Assembly: GCA_951799445.1 (NCBI GenBank)
Contig: OX637289.1
Location: 46,290,264-46,354,263, forward strand
DNA length: 64,000 nt
Source: Pseudisothecium myosuroides
Lineage: Eukaryota > Streptophyta > Bryopsida > Hypnales > Lembophyllaceae
Direction of reading: 5' to 3'
Shown here: positions 24,899 through 36,530 of the stretch, in pieces
How positions within the stretch are numbered: the stretch's first letter is position 1
Layout of the letters: every line of letters begins with the position of its first letter
The notes under the pieces: model-generated
What the model was told of the DNA's origin: nothing
Databases searched by the model: none
What the model saw: only the letters and a program-made list of their open reading frames with translations
Made by a program: the position numbers and the translations under genes

Positions 24899-25459
24899 TT
24901 AACCCTGGAATGCTCCGACATTCATTTTCTGGACGATGAACAGATTCGGATCCTTGTTTCTGTCTCATTCCTGCTTGGATGAAAGTCATCCTATTTTTTG
25001 GTGATACTTTATCAAGTTGTTGTCCTATCCATCGGTAGAATATATATATTTCTAAAATTACAAATGTGGAAGTATGTCAAATGGTCAATTTGCATTGACT
25101 TTAGTTCAAAACTAGATGTGCAAAAATGAGGTCAAAGATGTAAAGGTCACAAAAATTTCAAAAAATCACCATATGAAGAGAACCTTATTTCAAATCCATT
25201 CCAACAAGTTTTACTCAAAAAATGATAATATTTTACTTGTAATTGAATTTAGAAGGAATTCTGAAATTTTCTTTTCAAAATTTATAGAAAAAGATTGGTG
25301 ATAGCATTAGTAGATCTAACCGTATGGATAGAATTTAAAAATCAAAATCTACAGCTTTCATTTGTATACCAATTCCAAAATATTCTTCCAAATTGTAGTT
25401 TATAATGGTTTTTCTCAAATCGTCAATTTTGGAGATGAATCCAGACGTTTAGGGGTTAA
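24899..25459. mobile_element. TTAA-flanked element, divergent type (P8)
   Basis: Starts TTAACCCTGGAATG and ends ACGTTTAGGGGTTAA, 561 bp. The ends are related to the main family, but the interior is different. Confidence 0.6.
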
Positions 25460-25576
25460 TACTATCAAGATTACATGCATCAATGTTTGCACTATTACAA
25501 TATTATCATTAGATTTTTTTAATATAATAAATGTATTTTGATTTAATTCATAGAACTAAATTCTAATAAAAGACTT

Positions 25577-27180
25577 TTAACCCTTATTACACCTTAGATA
25601 ACCTCGTTTATTGTCTTCAAATTTTCTTATAGAGGAGCATATCAAAATACCTTTCCAGTATTAGGCTTGGTAGTTTTGCATTATTTTGTTTGTAATGGTA
25701 GTGAATTTCTCCACAAGGGTAGGAACAACAAAAGACATGTTTTGTGCACCAAAAAAAAACTTAGTAAGTAGGGGACTAGAAGATCATTTTTTGGCATTCT
25801 AATCTGTGGAGCGGAAGCTTTTCAAACTCAATGATACAATTCTTACATTTTTAAAAATAATAAAAATCTTTTAAATGCCATCTTTTATTTTACTTTTCAA
25901 GTATATATCTACATAGTCAAACAATAAAATTTCAATTTCTAGATATAAGATTAAAAAAGTTAGAAAAAAATCCTTTAAAACTATCCTCTCTTTTAATCTA
26001 TAAGTGTGACATTTTTGTGTTTGCTACCAAGAAACATCGGCATGTGGCATTATAAAATATACTTCACAAACTACATTACAAGGAATTTTGAGTAATTTAA
26101 ATTAGAAGGGATTTGTTGAGAACAAGTAAAAATATTTGCATTTCAACAAAAACAAGATTGATTTTAGATGATGTCAATAGAATTGTGCCTATGACACAAG
26201 GCAAAGTAGTCCTTAATATTATAGCTAAAAAGGTTCAAAGTCCTAGATTTAAAAAAAAAAATTTCCTCAGGTTCTTATGATGTCAAATTTTACTATGATT
26301 TTTTTAATAAAAAGTTTTAAAGTTAAAGAAACTTAAAAGCTTTTATGAGAAGCTAATTTTTTATTTCAATTGGTGTGTAGAACCAAAAGAAAATCCTCTA
26401 AAATGCACAACATGCTTGATTTTGGAAATGAAAAAAAAGTAAAAAAGTAAACAAAAAAATTCATTTAAAATATATTCATATCTATGTGGAAAGCTTTGAT
26501 TTGTTCTTTTTGGATTTTAAGAAAGTTATGAAGAATCTATAGGTTGTAGATTTTATGTTAAAACAATCTCACCATTAGCCATTAGGATTGACTTGTTTCA
26601 ATTTCATTGTAGAACTATTAAGGGTTTATTAACTGCTTCCTTTTTGTATCTACTTTTTACTTAACAATTTATTAAAGAATGTCAAGGAAGTCAAGTTTGT
26701 TTGCAAGAACAATCCCACCATTGGGATTATGGTGTTTTAATTCCATCTAAGACTTATTAACAATTTAGTGTTTCGATCAATTTTGGACCTACTTCTACTT
26801 AACAATTTTTTTATATGTAAAAATCAAGTTTTGACATTCTGAATTTTTTTTCCCTGGCTCTCAACTCAAATGTTCAACATAAAAAATTTTAACTTTATGT
26901 TGTGTAGTGCAAAAAAATCCACAAATGGCCGTCAAAGTCATCTGAAATTGCAGGAAACAATTCAAAATTTTTTTTTTTCCAACTTTGAATGCTAATATCT
27001 TCAAATCCGTACGGTCAAACTTCATGAAATTTTTACCACATGATCTGAGACAAGTGAAGTACAAGATCCTACGGTTAGATTATAAAAAAAAATTATTTTT
27101 GGTTTAGGGAGTGATCGCAGCAGAAATGCAGTTCTCAGTGGTTCCGGAGCCAGAAAATGCCTTGGTATTTTAGGGGTTAA
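25577..27180. mobile_element. TTAA-type element, reverse orientation, left end uncertain (P11)
   Basis: The right end TATTTTAGGGGTTAA at 27180 and the adjacent block 'GATCCTACGGTTAG' match the family in reverse. The proposed left end is TTAACCCTTATTACACC at 25577. The match between the two ends is weak, so the left boundary may be wrong. Confidence 0.4.
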
Positions 27181-27466
27181 TTTAAACTTTTTTTAGTAAT
27201 AAATTTATTTTTAAAAAAAATTATTTTTAATAATTTTTATTTTGATAATTTTGACATTATTATTTTTGGGTCTAACAACACTATAAGATATTCTTACATG
27301 TCTATTCTTAATAAAAATATTTGCAAATTAAGCGTTCAAATCTAATAGCTTGTTGCTCAATGCTCGTTGCTCCCCACTCACATTGTTGACTACTGATGCT
27401 TCTACCTTATGCAAAAATTGTAGTACAAGAAGTTAGGATTTCTATTCTTGCATAGTGTGGTGTGCT

Positions 27467-27678
27467 CATTACAAGAGAAAGGGGTGTTTTAAGTATAGTC
27501 CTAGTAGTGTAGTCCTATAAGTAATGACCTTAAATGGGTGTATTCAATAAAAATTTACTAAAAACACATGCATTGCTAATAATTTTTCCAAAAAACACCC
27601 CTTTAAGATTACTACTTATAAGCCTATACTACTAGGACTATAGTCACTATACTTAAAACACCCTTTTCTCTTGTAGTG
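27467..27678. mobile_element. CACTA-type MITE (M1), intact copy
   Basis: 212 bp, starting CATTACAAGAGAAAGGGGTG and ending CCCTTTTCTCTTGTAGTG. Nearly palindromic throughout. It is the intact reference for the split elements M2 and M3. Confidence 0.8.
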
Positions 27679-28152
27679 TCTGGAAAACTAAAATTCAAAC
27701 AAATGTATCCTACTCTAAAAGGAAGCAAAAAAATTTGAATTAGAAAAAAAATTCATTTTAATTATGCAATATTGGCATTTAAGGTAACAATAGGGTACCT
27801 CATATTATTCCCTTGAAAGTAATACCCCTTAAAAAATCCTTTGTAGACATGTAGTGTACAAATTTTACATGTAGTGAGCCCCCGCAAGGCCTTTTACTGA
27901 GTGAATTTTCTAGTTGGATATTTCAGAGAAACTACTTGACAGCTCATGTATTTCTAGAGATGGAAAAATCTGATATAAATTATTTACAAGTAGAATCTAG
28001 CATATAAACTATTTCTAGAAGAAAAAAATTCACAATAGTAAATTTTTTTTCATTTTTCCACAAGAATGTTGAGTGTACTTGGGTATGATGCCTTACATGC
28101 TTAAGGGTAGTATTTAAGTCCTTCTAAACTCTAGATTGAAACTGACCCATAC

Positions 28153-29105
28153 TTAACCCTTAAAGGGTTTTGACTATGTTTTCACCAAAAACACTCCAAA
28201 ACTGCCAATTCTAATACAAGTATCAAAATTTAGAAAAAAGCATTTTTGGACATATCTAACCGTAGGATCTTTTAGTACACTTGTTTGAGAAGATGTGGAA
28301 AAAATTTCAAAATTTTTCACCGCTTGGATTGCAAGATATTAGCATTTGAATTGGCAAAAATCCATTTTTTAACCCTGCAAAAATACGGGCAGCTGCCCTT
28401 CACAAGGGCACATTTATATGAAAAAATGTCCCAAATGGTGGTTACTCTTTGGATTCATTCTTCAAGGCAAGTTGGCTACATGCTTGAAAAATTTCTGATC
28501 ATTTAGAATTGTACAACATATAGGAAAAAAATAGTAAGTAGAAAGAAGTAGAGAATGATTCAAAACACTAAATTGTTAAGAATTTAAATATGGATTGAAA
28601 AATGCCAACCCCAACGGTTGTAATGTTGTAATAAAAAATCTACACCCAATGTTTTTATTTTTTTTCAAAAATACTGAAATTAGGTTAAATAAAGGACTTC
28701 AAAGTTTATTTTAGAGTAGAGACTCCATAACTACCCTCAAACTAAGAATCCTCATAACTTTTGATTCATTGACCTGACTCATTGTTCGGAATGGAATGAT
28801 TCAAAGCTTCCCGCTTATATATAAATCTGAAGAACCAATTTCAAATTTTTATTTTTCAAAAAAGTGATTTTTAAAGAAGTTTTTTTTGCTGCCCAAGCTG
28901 CCCGCCGACCAATGAAAATGACATATCATGCAATAACTTTTTAACCATGTAGTCGAAAGTTATGAAAATTGTTGGGCCTTAAAGCTACTCCTTGGAAAAA
29001 TGTTGTGTGAAAATTTCAAAGAAAAAAAATAAAAACTCCGCTTGTAGTGAGCTGCCCAAAAACGCTATGTTCTCAAAAAAGCATGTTCAGGGCTTTAAAG
29101 GTTAA
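28153..29105. mobile_element. TTAA-flanked piggyBac-like MITE (P4)
   Basis: Starts TTAACCCTTAAAGGG and ends GGGCTTTAAAGGTTAA, 953 bp. It is colinear with the copies at 21602 and 50433. Its right TTAA is also the left TTAA of the next element. Confidence 0.85.
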
Positions 29106-29705
29106 CCCCTAAAGGACCGGGGTGTTTGAGCATAGTCTTTGTTTTCTTAACTAGCTCTTGTAACAAGCATAATTCCTCATTTGTGTGGAATAATTTTGAT
29201 GCTCGCCACCGTTGAAATGAAACAACACTTATTTAGCTTTCCTATGGAAAAAAATCAACAAAATTGCACAATTTTTGAGAAAATGCCACCGTTGATAAGA
29301 TTGATGAAAGATGTTCGGTTAGGGAGTACTTTCTATGTACGCTGAAATCAAAATGTTGGAATCGGAATGCTCAAAAGTGCTCCAAAAATTCTGATTTTTT
29401 TCCCACATATGTATATCATCATAATATTGATGTATAATTTTTTTCAAATCATTTGGAGGTGTAGAAAAAAAGATATGAGAATGTGAAGTAACAACCTACA
29501 ATGCCTTTTCCATTCTCAAAAAATTCATCAAAAATTGCACACTCAATCATTTCTTGATTGGATTGCGCTGATGGATTCAGCAGAGAAAATCATCTAGGAT
29601 CTCTTTGTTGTTTACAAATTGATAGTGAGGTTCACATATCAAATTTTTTACAAATGTAGTTGAAGAAGCTATGTAGTGGCCTTATAATGGTCCTTTAGGG
29701 GTTAA
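29102..29705. mobile_element. TTAA-flanked element (P5), abutting P4
   Basis: TTAACCCCTAAAGGACC at the left and GGTCCTTTAGGGGTTAA at the right: 17-base perfect inverted termini including TTAA, 604 bp. The interior differs from the 940-bp class. Confidence 0.85.
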
Positions 29706-29721
29706 TAAACGAGGACTTAGA

Positions 29722-29858
29722 GCTGGCTTTCATGTGCAGTCGGGCATCGGTGGACTTCATTGATGATCGTTGGAATGGAAATCCCATTTTTCTTGGAGTA
29801 TAGATCCCACCAATCATTGGTGAGGTCCATCAGCCCTCGACTCCACATGAAGCCCGCC
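29722..29858. other. Imperfect ~50-bp-arm hairpin, miRNA-precursor-like
   Basis: GC-rich against its surroundings. GGCTTTCATGTGCAGTCG at the left pairs with the complement of GACTCCACATGAAGCC at the right. Pairing continues with a few mismatches to a ~33-base loop. The shape fits a small-RNA precursor, but an old MITE is equally possible. Confidence 0.45.
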
Positions 29859-30018
29859 TTTATATAGTGACATCACAGGTTGATCAAATCATGTAAATTA
29901 GAAACAACTTAGAATATTTTCAAAAAATTCAATTGAAGATTCTCAATCAATACTATTTACAAATCATATAGAGTGTCACATGTTGCTTACCAAATGTTTT
30001 AATGTAGCATTGTCATAA

Positions 30019-31084
30019 GGGTGAATGCATGAAACACTTGTACTATTTGTTGCGTTTTGTCACACCCTAGTTTTTGATTTTTTTTTGCCATAACTTCTGT
30101 ATTTTAGCTCCAAATGACTCAAAATTTATATGGAAGCTACTTATAACCATTATACACCTTGTCTAATTCTTTGGTAATTTTAAAAAATAATTTACTATTT
30201 TTAAAGAGCCCCGATAAATTCTCACAATGGGTGATTTAGGTGTTTTTTGCAGTTTTTTTAATCCAAAAAAATGAATTTTGAGCTGAAATTTTGAGAGAAT
30301 GGTCTTCTAGTAGACTTATAGCTACTGTCCAAAGGATTTTTAAAAAAACTTATTTTTATGTGGTGTACAAGTCCACTAAGGGAGCTCCTTTCTGCATTTT
30401 TTTCCAAAGGTATAAAAAATTATTTTGGTGCGTTTTTTGGTCAAAACCCATCACCAAAAAGTTTTCTCGAATGTAGAATTTTTATATATTTTTTCAAATT
30501 AAAATGTCAAAAGTGGTATTTTCTTCACCGGTTTTTTGGACATAGAATTCACCCTAAAACCAGTGAAGAAAATACCACTTTTGACACTTTAATTTGTAAA
30601 AAATAGAATTTTTTTTAAAAAAAAATCTAAAATTTTTCCATTTGAGAAAACTTTTTGGTGATGGGTTTTGACCAAAAAATGCACCAAAATAATGTTTCAT
30701 ATCTTTGGAAAAAAATGCAGAAAGGAGCTCCCTTTGTGGACTTGTACACCACATAAAAATAAGTTTTTTTAAAAATCCTTTGGACAGTAGCTATAAGTCT
30801 ACTAGAAGACCATTCTCTCAAAATTTCAGCTCAAAATTCATTTTTTTGGGTTAAAAAAGTGCAATAAACACCTAAATCACCCATTGTGAGAATTTATCGG
30901 GGCTACTTAAAAATAGTAAATTTTTTTTGAAAATTATCAAAAAAATTAGGCAAGGTGTATAATGGTTACGAGTAGCTTCCCTATAAATTTTGAGTCATTT
31001 GGAGCTAAAACACAGAAGTTATGGCCAAAAAAAATCTAAAACTAGGGTGTGACAAAATGCTTTAAGTGTTTTGTGCATTCACCC
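30019..31084. mobile_element. Foldback element H2 (4-bp TSD ATAA)
   Basis: Arms of ~510 bp centred near 30545 start GGGTGAATGCA and end with the complement. They are flanked by ATAA on both sides. TTTTGTCACACC lies ~40 bases in, as TTTTGTCACA does in H1. The mirrored frames at 30291 (+) and 30821 (-) are the two arms read outwards and not genes. Confidence 0.85.
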
Positions 31085-31225
31085 ATAAATTATTTACCAA
31101 GGTTTGGTACTCTATAAAATGTGACTCAATCAATATAAACCACATTAAGCACGGCTACAAATTTTACATAGCCATTTGTAAGGCAGTTTTACCTCTTCAT
31201 TGTCCTCTGCCATTTGCAAAATCTT

Positions 31226-31950
31226 TTAACCCCTAAAGGACCAAACTACGTTTTTTTTGGCAATATAGTGATTTAAGGCAACTCGCTATGAACAAAAAAT
31301 TTATTTTTTTCTTTGAAATTTTCACACATGTACCCAAGGAGTAGCTTTAGGGCCCAACAATTTACATAACTTTTGACTAAATGGTTAAAAAGTTATTGTA
31401 TGATATGTAATTTTCATTGCTCCTTGGGCAGCTCAAAAAATTCTTTAAAAAAATATTTTTTTAAGAAATAAAATTTGAAATTGGTTTTCTAAATTTATAT
31501 ATACATGGAAAGCTTTGAATCATTCCATTTTGATTAATGAGATGAAAGTAATGACTGAGGAGTTTTAGTTTGCCAGTAGACAGTTATTGAATCTCTACTC
31601 TAAAATAAACTTTGTAGTCCTTTATTTAACTCAATTTTGAATATTTTTGAAAAAAATAAAAAAAAACATTGGGTGTAGATTGTTTATTACAACATTACAA
31701 CCATTCAGATTGGCATTTTTCAATTCCATGACTAAATTCTTAACAATTTAGTGCTTTGTATCATTTTCTACTTCTAGTCTAGTTATTATTTTTGTCCTAA
31801 ATGCTGAATTTTTTTCAAACCAACGTACTACAAGAAGCTACAGTTACATGTTTCCAAAAATTTTTTTTTTCTAAAATTTGGTCCTTGTACTGGAAATGGC
31901 AAGTTTGGAGCGGTTTTGGTGAAAACATAGTCAAAAACATTTAGGGATGA
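31226..31950. mobile_element. TTAA-type element, reverse copy with damaged end (P6)
   Basis: Starts TTAACCCCTAAAGGACC. It is the 940-bp family in reverse orientation, shortened. The far end reads CATTTAGGGATGAA where CTTTAGGGGTTAA is expected. Confidence 0.7.
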
Positions 31951-32536
31951 ATGCAAAATCTACCAATGCAAAGAGATTGCAGCTGACAGTTCCTAAACTT
32001 CTTTTAACAATTTGCCAGTTTTACCCAATTCCGTCATGGACCTCCCATGAGCTGCTCCTTAATTTCTCACTCTTATGAAATTTTGACCGTCCCCTGAATT
32101 GCAAGCCAGTTAAGCTTGCCCAGGAATAGCGAGCATGCGACATAACCATCCTATGATATCTGAGCTTGATCCGCCCTTGTTGGAGAAACATGTGTAAAAG
32201 CAACCTTTCTGGGATCCACCGTGCGGAGGAATGAATCTTCCCGGTTTTAGAAATTTTTACTGAAGATACTGAAGACTAGTAAGTTGCCCAACAATCCATT
32301 TACAGAAAAACAAAAACGTCTCATCAGTGGTCCTGGTAGCTGTCCAACTCTTGCATCTCTAGCTAGTCTCGCAGCTCTTTGTGGTGAGATAATGCACTCG
32401 AAATGCCTCATGCTGGAAAATTTGAAAATCTGTACAAATTCTTTTGACACTATTTACAACTACGAGAGAACGTGTCATGCTCAGAACAATGTGTCTATCG
32501 GTTTTTGACTTAGCACAGTTAAGAAAGTCATCACCT
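31951..32536 (-). other. 3' flank of SMYD4-like copy B
   Basis: Gene-like composition downstream of the copy B stop codon, probably 3' untranslated and terminator DNA. No further exon is recognised. Confidence 0.4.
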
Positions 32537-35500
32537 TCACACAGGTGAAGCAAACCCCTGAACCTCTCGGTACGGTCGACTGATAGTGGGAGCTTCAAAC
32601 GGAGCCACTATCTCAGTCTTGTGAACTCGGATGTTCCCGCCACAGAGCCCCAAGGACTCCATCCAATCACAACCGTAATGGGTACTCAGCACCTGGCTCG
32701 CTAGTAAAAAAATGCTTTCAGCTTCCGTATCGCAGTCTTTGGCGCCAGTGATGATATCGAACAGCTTCCACCGTTCAAAGGCGATGGCAATGTGGTGTTC
32801 CCCGTAGATATTCTCCAATATCTCAATCGACGTCTTAAGGTGAGGAAGGGCCCGTTTCGGTTGACCAATGAGGCAGTATGCTTCGGCCACCCTATCTTCC
32901 GCCTGCATACGATGACCAACACGTGCTAGAAATTTAACAAGCTGCTAATCGCGAGTGATTCTATCCAAGTAAAAACATACTCCAATGGCACAAACTAAGT
33001 TCAATCTTGAAGAAGCGTACCTTGGCCATCTCTTTAGAAGATGCATGGAAGATGCCCTGACACCGCTGCAAAAGGTTGAGTGCTTCATGCAATTTGAACG
33101 TTGAGTGCGTCGGCAGTGATCGTAGTTTCGGTCGAAGTCTGCAAAGAATGAGAGGACAGAACATACTTGAAGTCCCTCCACAGAATTAACTTCATGACAG
33201 AAGGTCGTAACATACAATAGGAACTCTTACAAAGCGGATATACTTGTTAGCAACAAAGGCTCCAAGAAAAGAAGAACTTGTCTAAAATGCTACAATCTGC
33301 TAAAAAAAAGAACTTGGTTGAAGTGAACCTGTAAAGGACTTTAAAAATTGCCTTTGCCGCATCTCTAGAATATTCAAGGTCGATTGTAGTCCCACATGAT
33401 ACACAAACGCCAGGTTTGGGCACATTCCTCTGCATGGGCGAAACAAGGAGAGCTTAAAGCCTACTGCAATCAAATTTCACAGAGCCATTCTGAGTTCCAA
33501 ACATAAATGATCTACTTACCTCCGATGTGTCCATGTCCGAGGCGCTACGTTGGTTCGGGTACTGTAGGAAACTTGGGCCTGGCACCACTCCCTTGCAACC
33601 TGGTCTGGCGCAACGGAAAGCAGACAGGAGCTCTGGTTGAGAGACGTCTTTGCAAGAAGCACATGTGCATGTGAAGAAGTAGCGCGCTTGAAGAAAGGCC
33701 TGTCTCTCTATACGCCTCATTTCCCCCACCTGCGAAAGAATTGAAAATCTTGTGAGAGCGTACATTTGCACAAATCCTTTGCTTCGGATAGCATCCAGTG
33801 GCGACATGTTCGAGGATTGCAGGTTGGGGGGCTCACTTGAGCTCCTCCATAGCTCAATTTGAGTTGAGTTCCCGCCTTCACAGCAACAACGGTATAGGCT
33901 TTCAGACGTCGAAACTTAAATGATGCGTGAATATTGGGTTTGCAGGAGTGGTTGAATTTACTACCCAAGGCATATACTCCTCGGGCAATGCTCACCTGTC
34001 ACAACAACTCCGACCAATGTATGTCAGTGAAAATCCATACACGAATTAGTTACTACAAGATCAAGTACGAGAGATTCACGTAGATAATATTAAATACTAG
34101 ATCTGGAGTATCTGCTTTAGGTAGTAAATTCGAGACAAGAAAGACTTGTACACAAAGGAAACCTCCAAATTCTCAGAGCTGGGATACGAGGGTTCAGCAG
34201 GAGGCAGGCGCACAGCAGTTATAGCCATTCCGTTTGCTCCAACAACTGCAAGCAATCGCACGAGCTGCAGGGCAACAGAAAATGGGCTCAGCATTACGGT
34301 AGCCGCTACAAATGAACTTGGATAGCACTTGCTAAAATGAAAACTCAAGCTTCCAGGACTTCTCAAATCCTCCAACTCATAAGCGCACCTTTGCTATGTT
34401 TCTCGACGTCTGCTTGAAATTGTTTACAGCATTACGCATGCAGAGGGTCACAACAGTCGCCATGACAAGCATGTCCACCTTGGAGGCATGCATGACGTTG
34501 TAGTGGTGGCACAGCTTATAGAGCTTCCTGCCCAATTTCACATTGCACTGACTTCGGGCAAACAAGCGTGCGGCCAGAACGACATTAGTTGGCAAAACAG
34601 CTGACCAGGTCCCTCTCCTACACTCATGCATGTGCTCACCAAATTGCGAGCCTTTCTTGTCGCAGGCAGCACTTAAGCATGTTTCATTGCAGTACATGGG
34701 CATGGCACAACCGAGACATGGCACAGGGTCTACTCGCAGTGGCTCAAAACAATAATGGCAACGAGTGTCTCGGTACTTTTCCAAAATGACCTGCACAGTT
34801 CACAGGGCGGATGTATCAATTTGGGCGCAAGCCTGGTTCATCCTTCACCGAACAACAATCAATACATGAGTGGAAGGATACCGTGAAGGCCTCGGATGTC
34901 CCTTAGTGTGATGGAAACGGAATAACTTACTGCGGCAACCGGTTCTTCTTCGTGGATTTGCTTGCCACCTTCAATAGCTTCTCGTGTGCGCATCACCCAC
35001 TGATTTCCAGGGTCCCAGGAAGGAAGGACTCCATTCCTGCTCCAACCTTCTCCCGGTGGCCATCGATTATAGCCTGCGGCAAATAGGTGTTGTCACTTTT
35101 TACTACTTACAAGACACGTGAAAAATATACTGAAAAATATATAACAAAACGAAGTTTACTATCACTATGGTAGTTGCTCCAGTCTCGAGCCTCCTGTGAA
35201 ACTCGAGAATGGCAAGAAAAATTTCATACGGAATCAACTTCATACGGAGATACCTGCTCCACAGTCCACGTCCTCCACTTCCATGCCGTCTCTATCAGCT
35301 CTCTCCAAAGCTTTAATTCGGTCAATTTCTCTTGAAACGTGGATTCTTCCACTCGCTGACATCTGAAGCTCGAGAGCCTCCAACAAATCATCTGCGGCCG
35401 TGCTCCACACTTTCAAGCCAGCCCAAGCCTGGCCTCGTCTAAACCACGCCTTCGCATTCTTGGGCTGCAGCCTAATAGCCCGTGTGCAATCTCTTTCTAC

Positions 35501-36530
35501 TGCCATAAAGTGCTTCAAAGCCTGCATCAAGTCCAGCAAGGTTTAGGACTTAAGACTTGAATTCAACAACTGTACAAATCATCAGTGCAAAGAGTTTCAC
35601 AATGTTCCAAGTCCTAACTCCTCAAAACCAAATGGCTATAATCGACTTACATGTAATGCACCAGCTCGATTGACATAGAGAGTTGCCAAAAGGTCCACGT
35701 CAGGGACATAATAAGGAGCATATCTTAAACCCTGCGCCAACAACAAAACAACCAAGTGACACACGAGCATGGCCAACGTGAGTTTGATTCATTATCAGCG
35801 TCACTCTCAAATCTCAATTTCATGGGGCCGAAATGTCCTTAAACTACTTAAACTAACCCAAAGGAGAGCAAACAACGGTTGAGTTTGTCGGACTCCTTGG
35901 GTCCATGAGATCTACAGCTCAATCATCTAACCTCATGGGGAAACAAAACCTCCACCGCAAGCGGGGTGTCTCCATATGTGAAAATACCACGTCAAGGGTA
36001 CTCCAATTACCTCTCACTGCAAATTTTAGTCGTGGCAAATAGCCGTAGCAAACCCAAAAGTAGTAGATAACATCCAAATTTCGTGATCCATGTAGATGAA
36101 GAGGAGTGACTTGGAGTTAACCTGGGTGTACAACTCGAGGGCTTGTTGGAAAGAGGAAGCGCCGAAAGCCTCATTGCCCTCGTTTTTGAGGCGCAGAGCC
36201 TTCCCCGAGTCTTTGGCAAACGGTGTCTTAGGGTCAGTGAGCTTCTGCACCACCTAAAGCAACAAAGTCGAGATCCCAAGGGTCAGAATGCACTTGTGGA
36301 ATACACAGCATTCAATCAGAAGCAAGACTTGAGATCTGGACGGCGTGATAGCGTACACATTAGCTCTGCAATATAGCAAAAGGGGGTCTGACCCGGGAAC
36401 AAACGACATTGGTGATGACGTGAGAGACGAGCGCAGCGCATGTGGGCTCCAGATTGCTCATAAGGCTGCTTCGAATCCGGTCGAGGAGGGGCTTGGGAAC
36501 GGTGCCCTTGACAACCTCAATCTGCTCCAT
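32537..36530 (-). CDS. SMYD4-like TPR-MYND-SET protein, copy B (complete)
   Basis: Twelve exons on the minus strand: 36530-36393, 36253-36122, 35731-35651, 35521-35254, 35073-34931, 34790-34389, 34327-34163 (see below), 33995-33837, 33729-33520, 33429-33329, 33138-33021 and 32902-32537. They give about 760 residues, the usual size for the plant SMYD4-like family. TPR helices lie in residues 50-200, the MYND zinc finger at about 265-311, the SET motif GSKFNHSCKPN near 454-464, LSYG at the end of exon 8, post-SET cysteines CTCASC and CVSC, and C-terminal TPR-like helices from 640. Compared with copy A, exon 7 has lost 20 bases. Using the AG four bases further on (TTAG|CAAG|TGC) restores the frame; with the copy A acceptor the gene is frameshifted. 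It could be a working gene or a recent pseudogene. The likely role is protein-lysine methylation, substrate unknown. Confidence 0.85.

Noticed and set aside
30291..30821. Conserved-looking frames (same protein) on both strands
   Set aside because: They are the two inverted arms of foldback H2, each read outwards. There is no independent evidence of coding.
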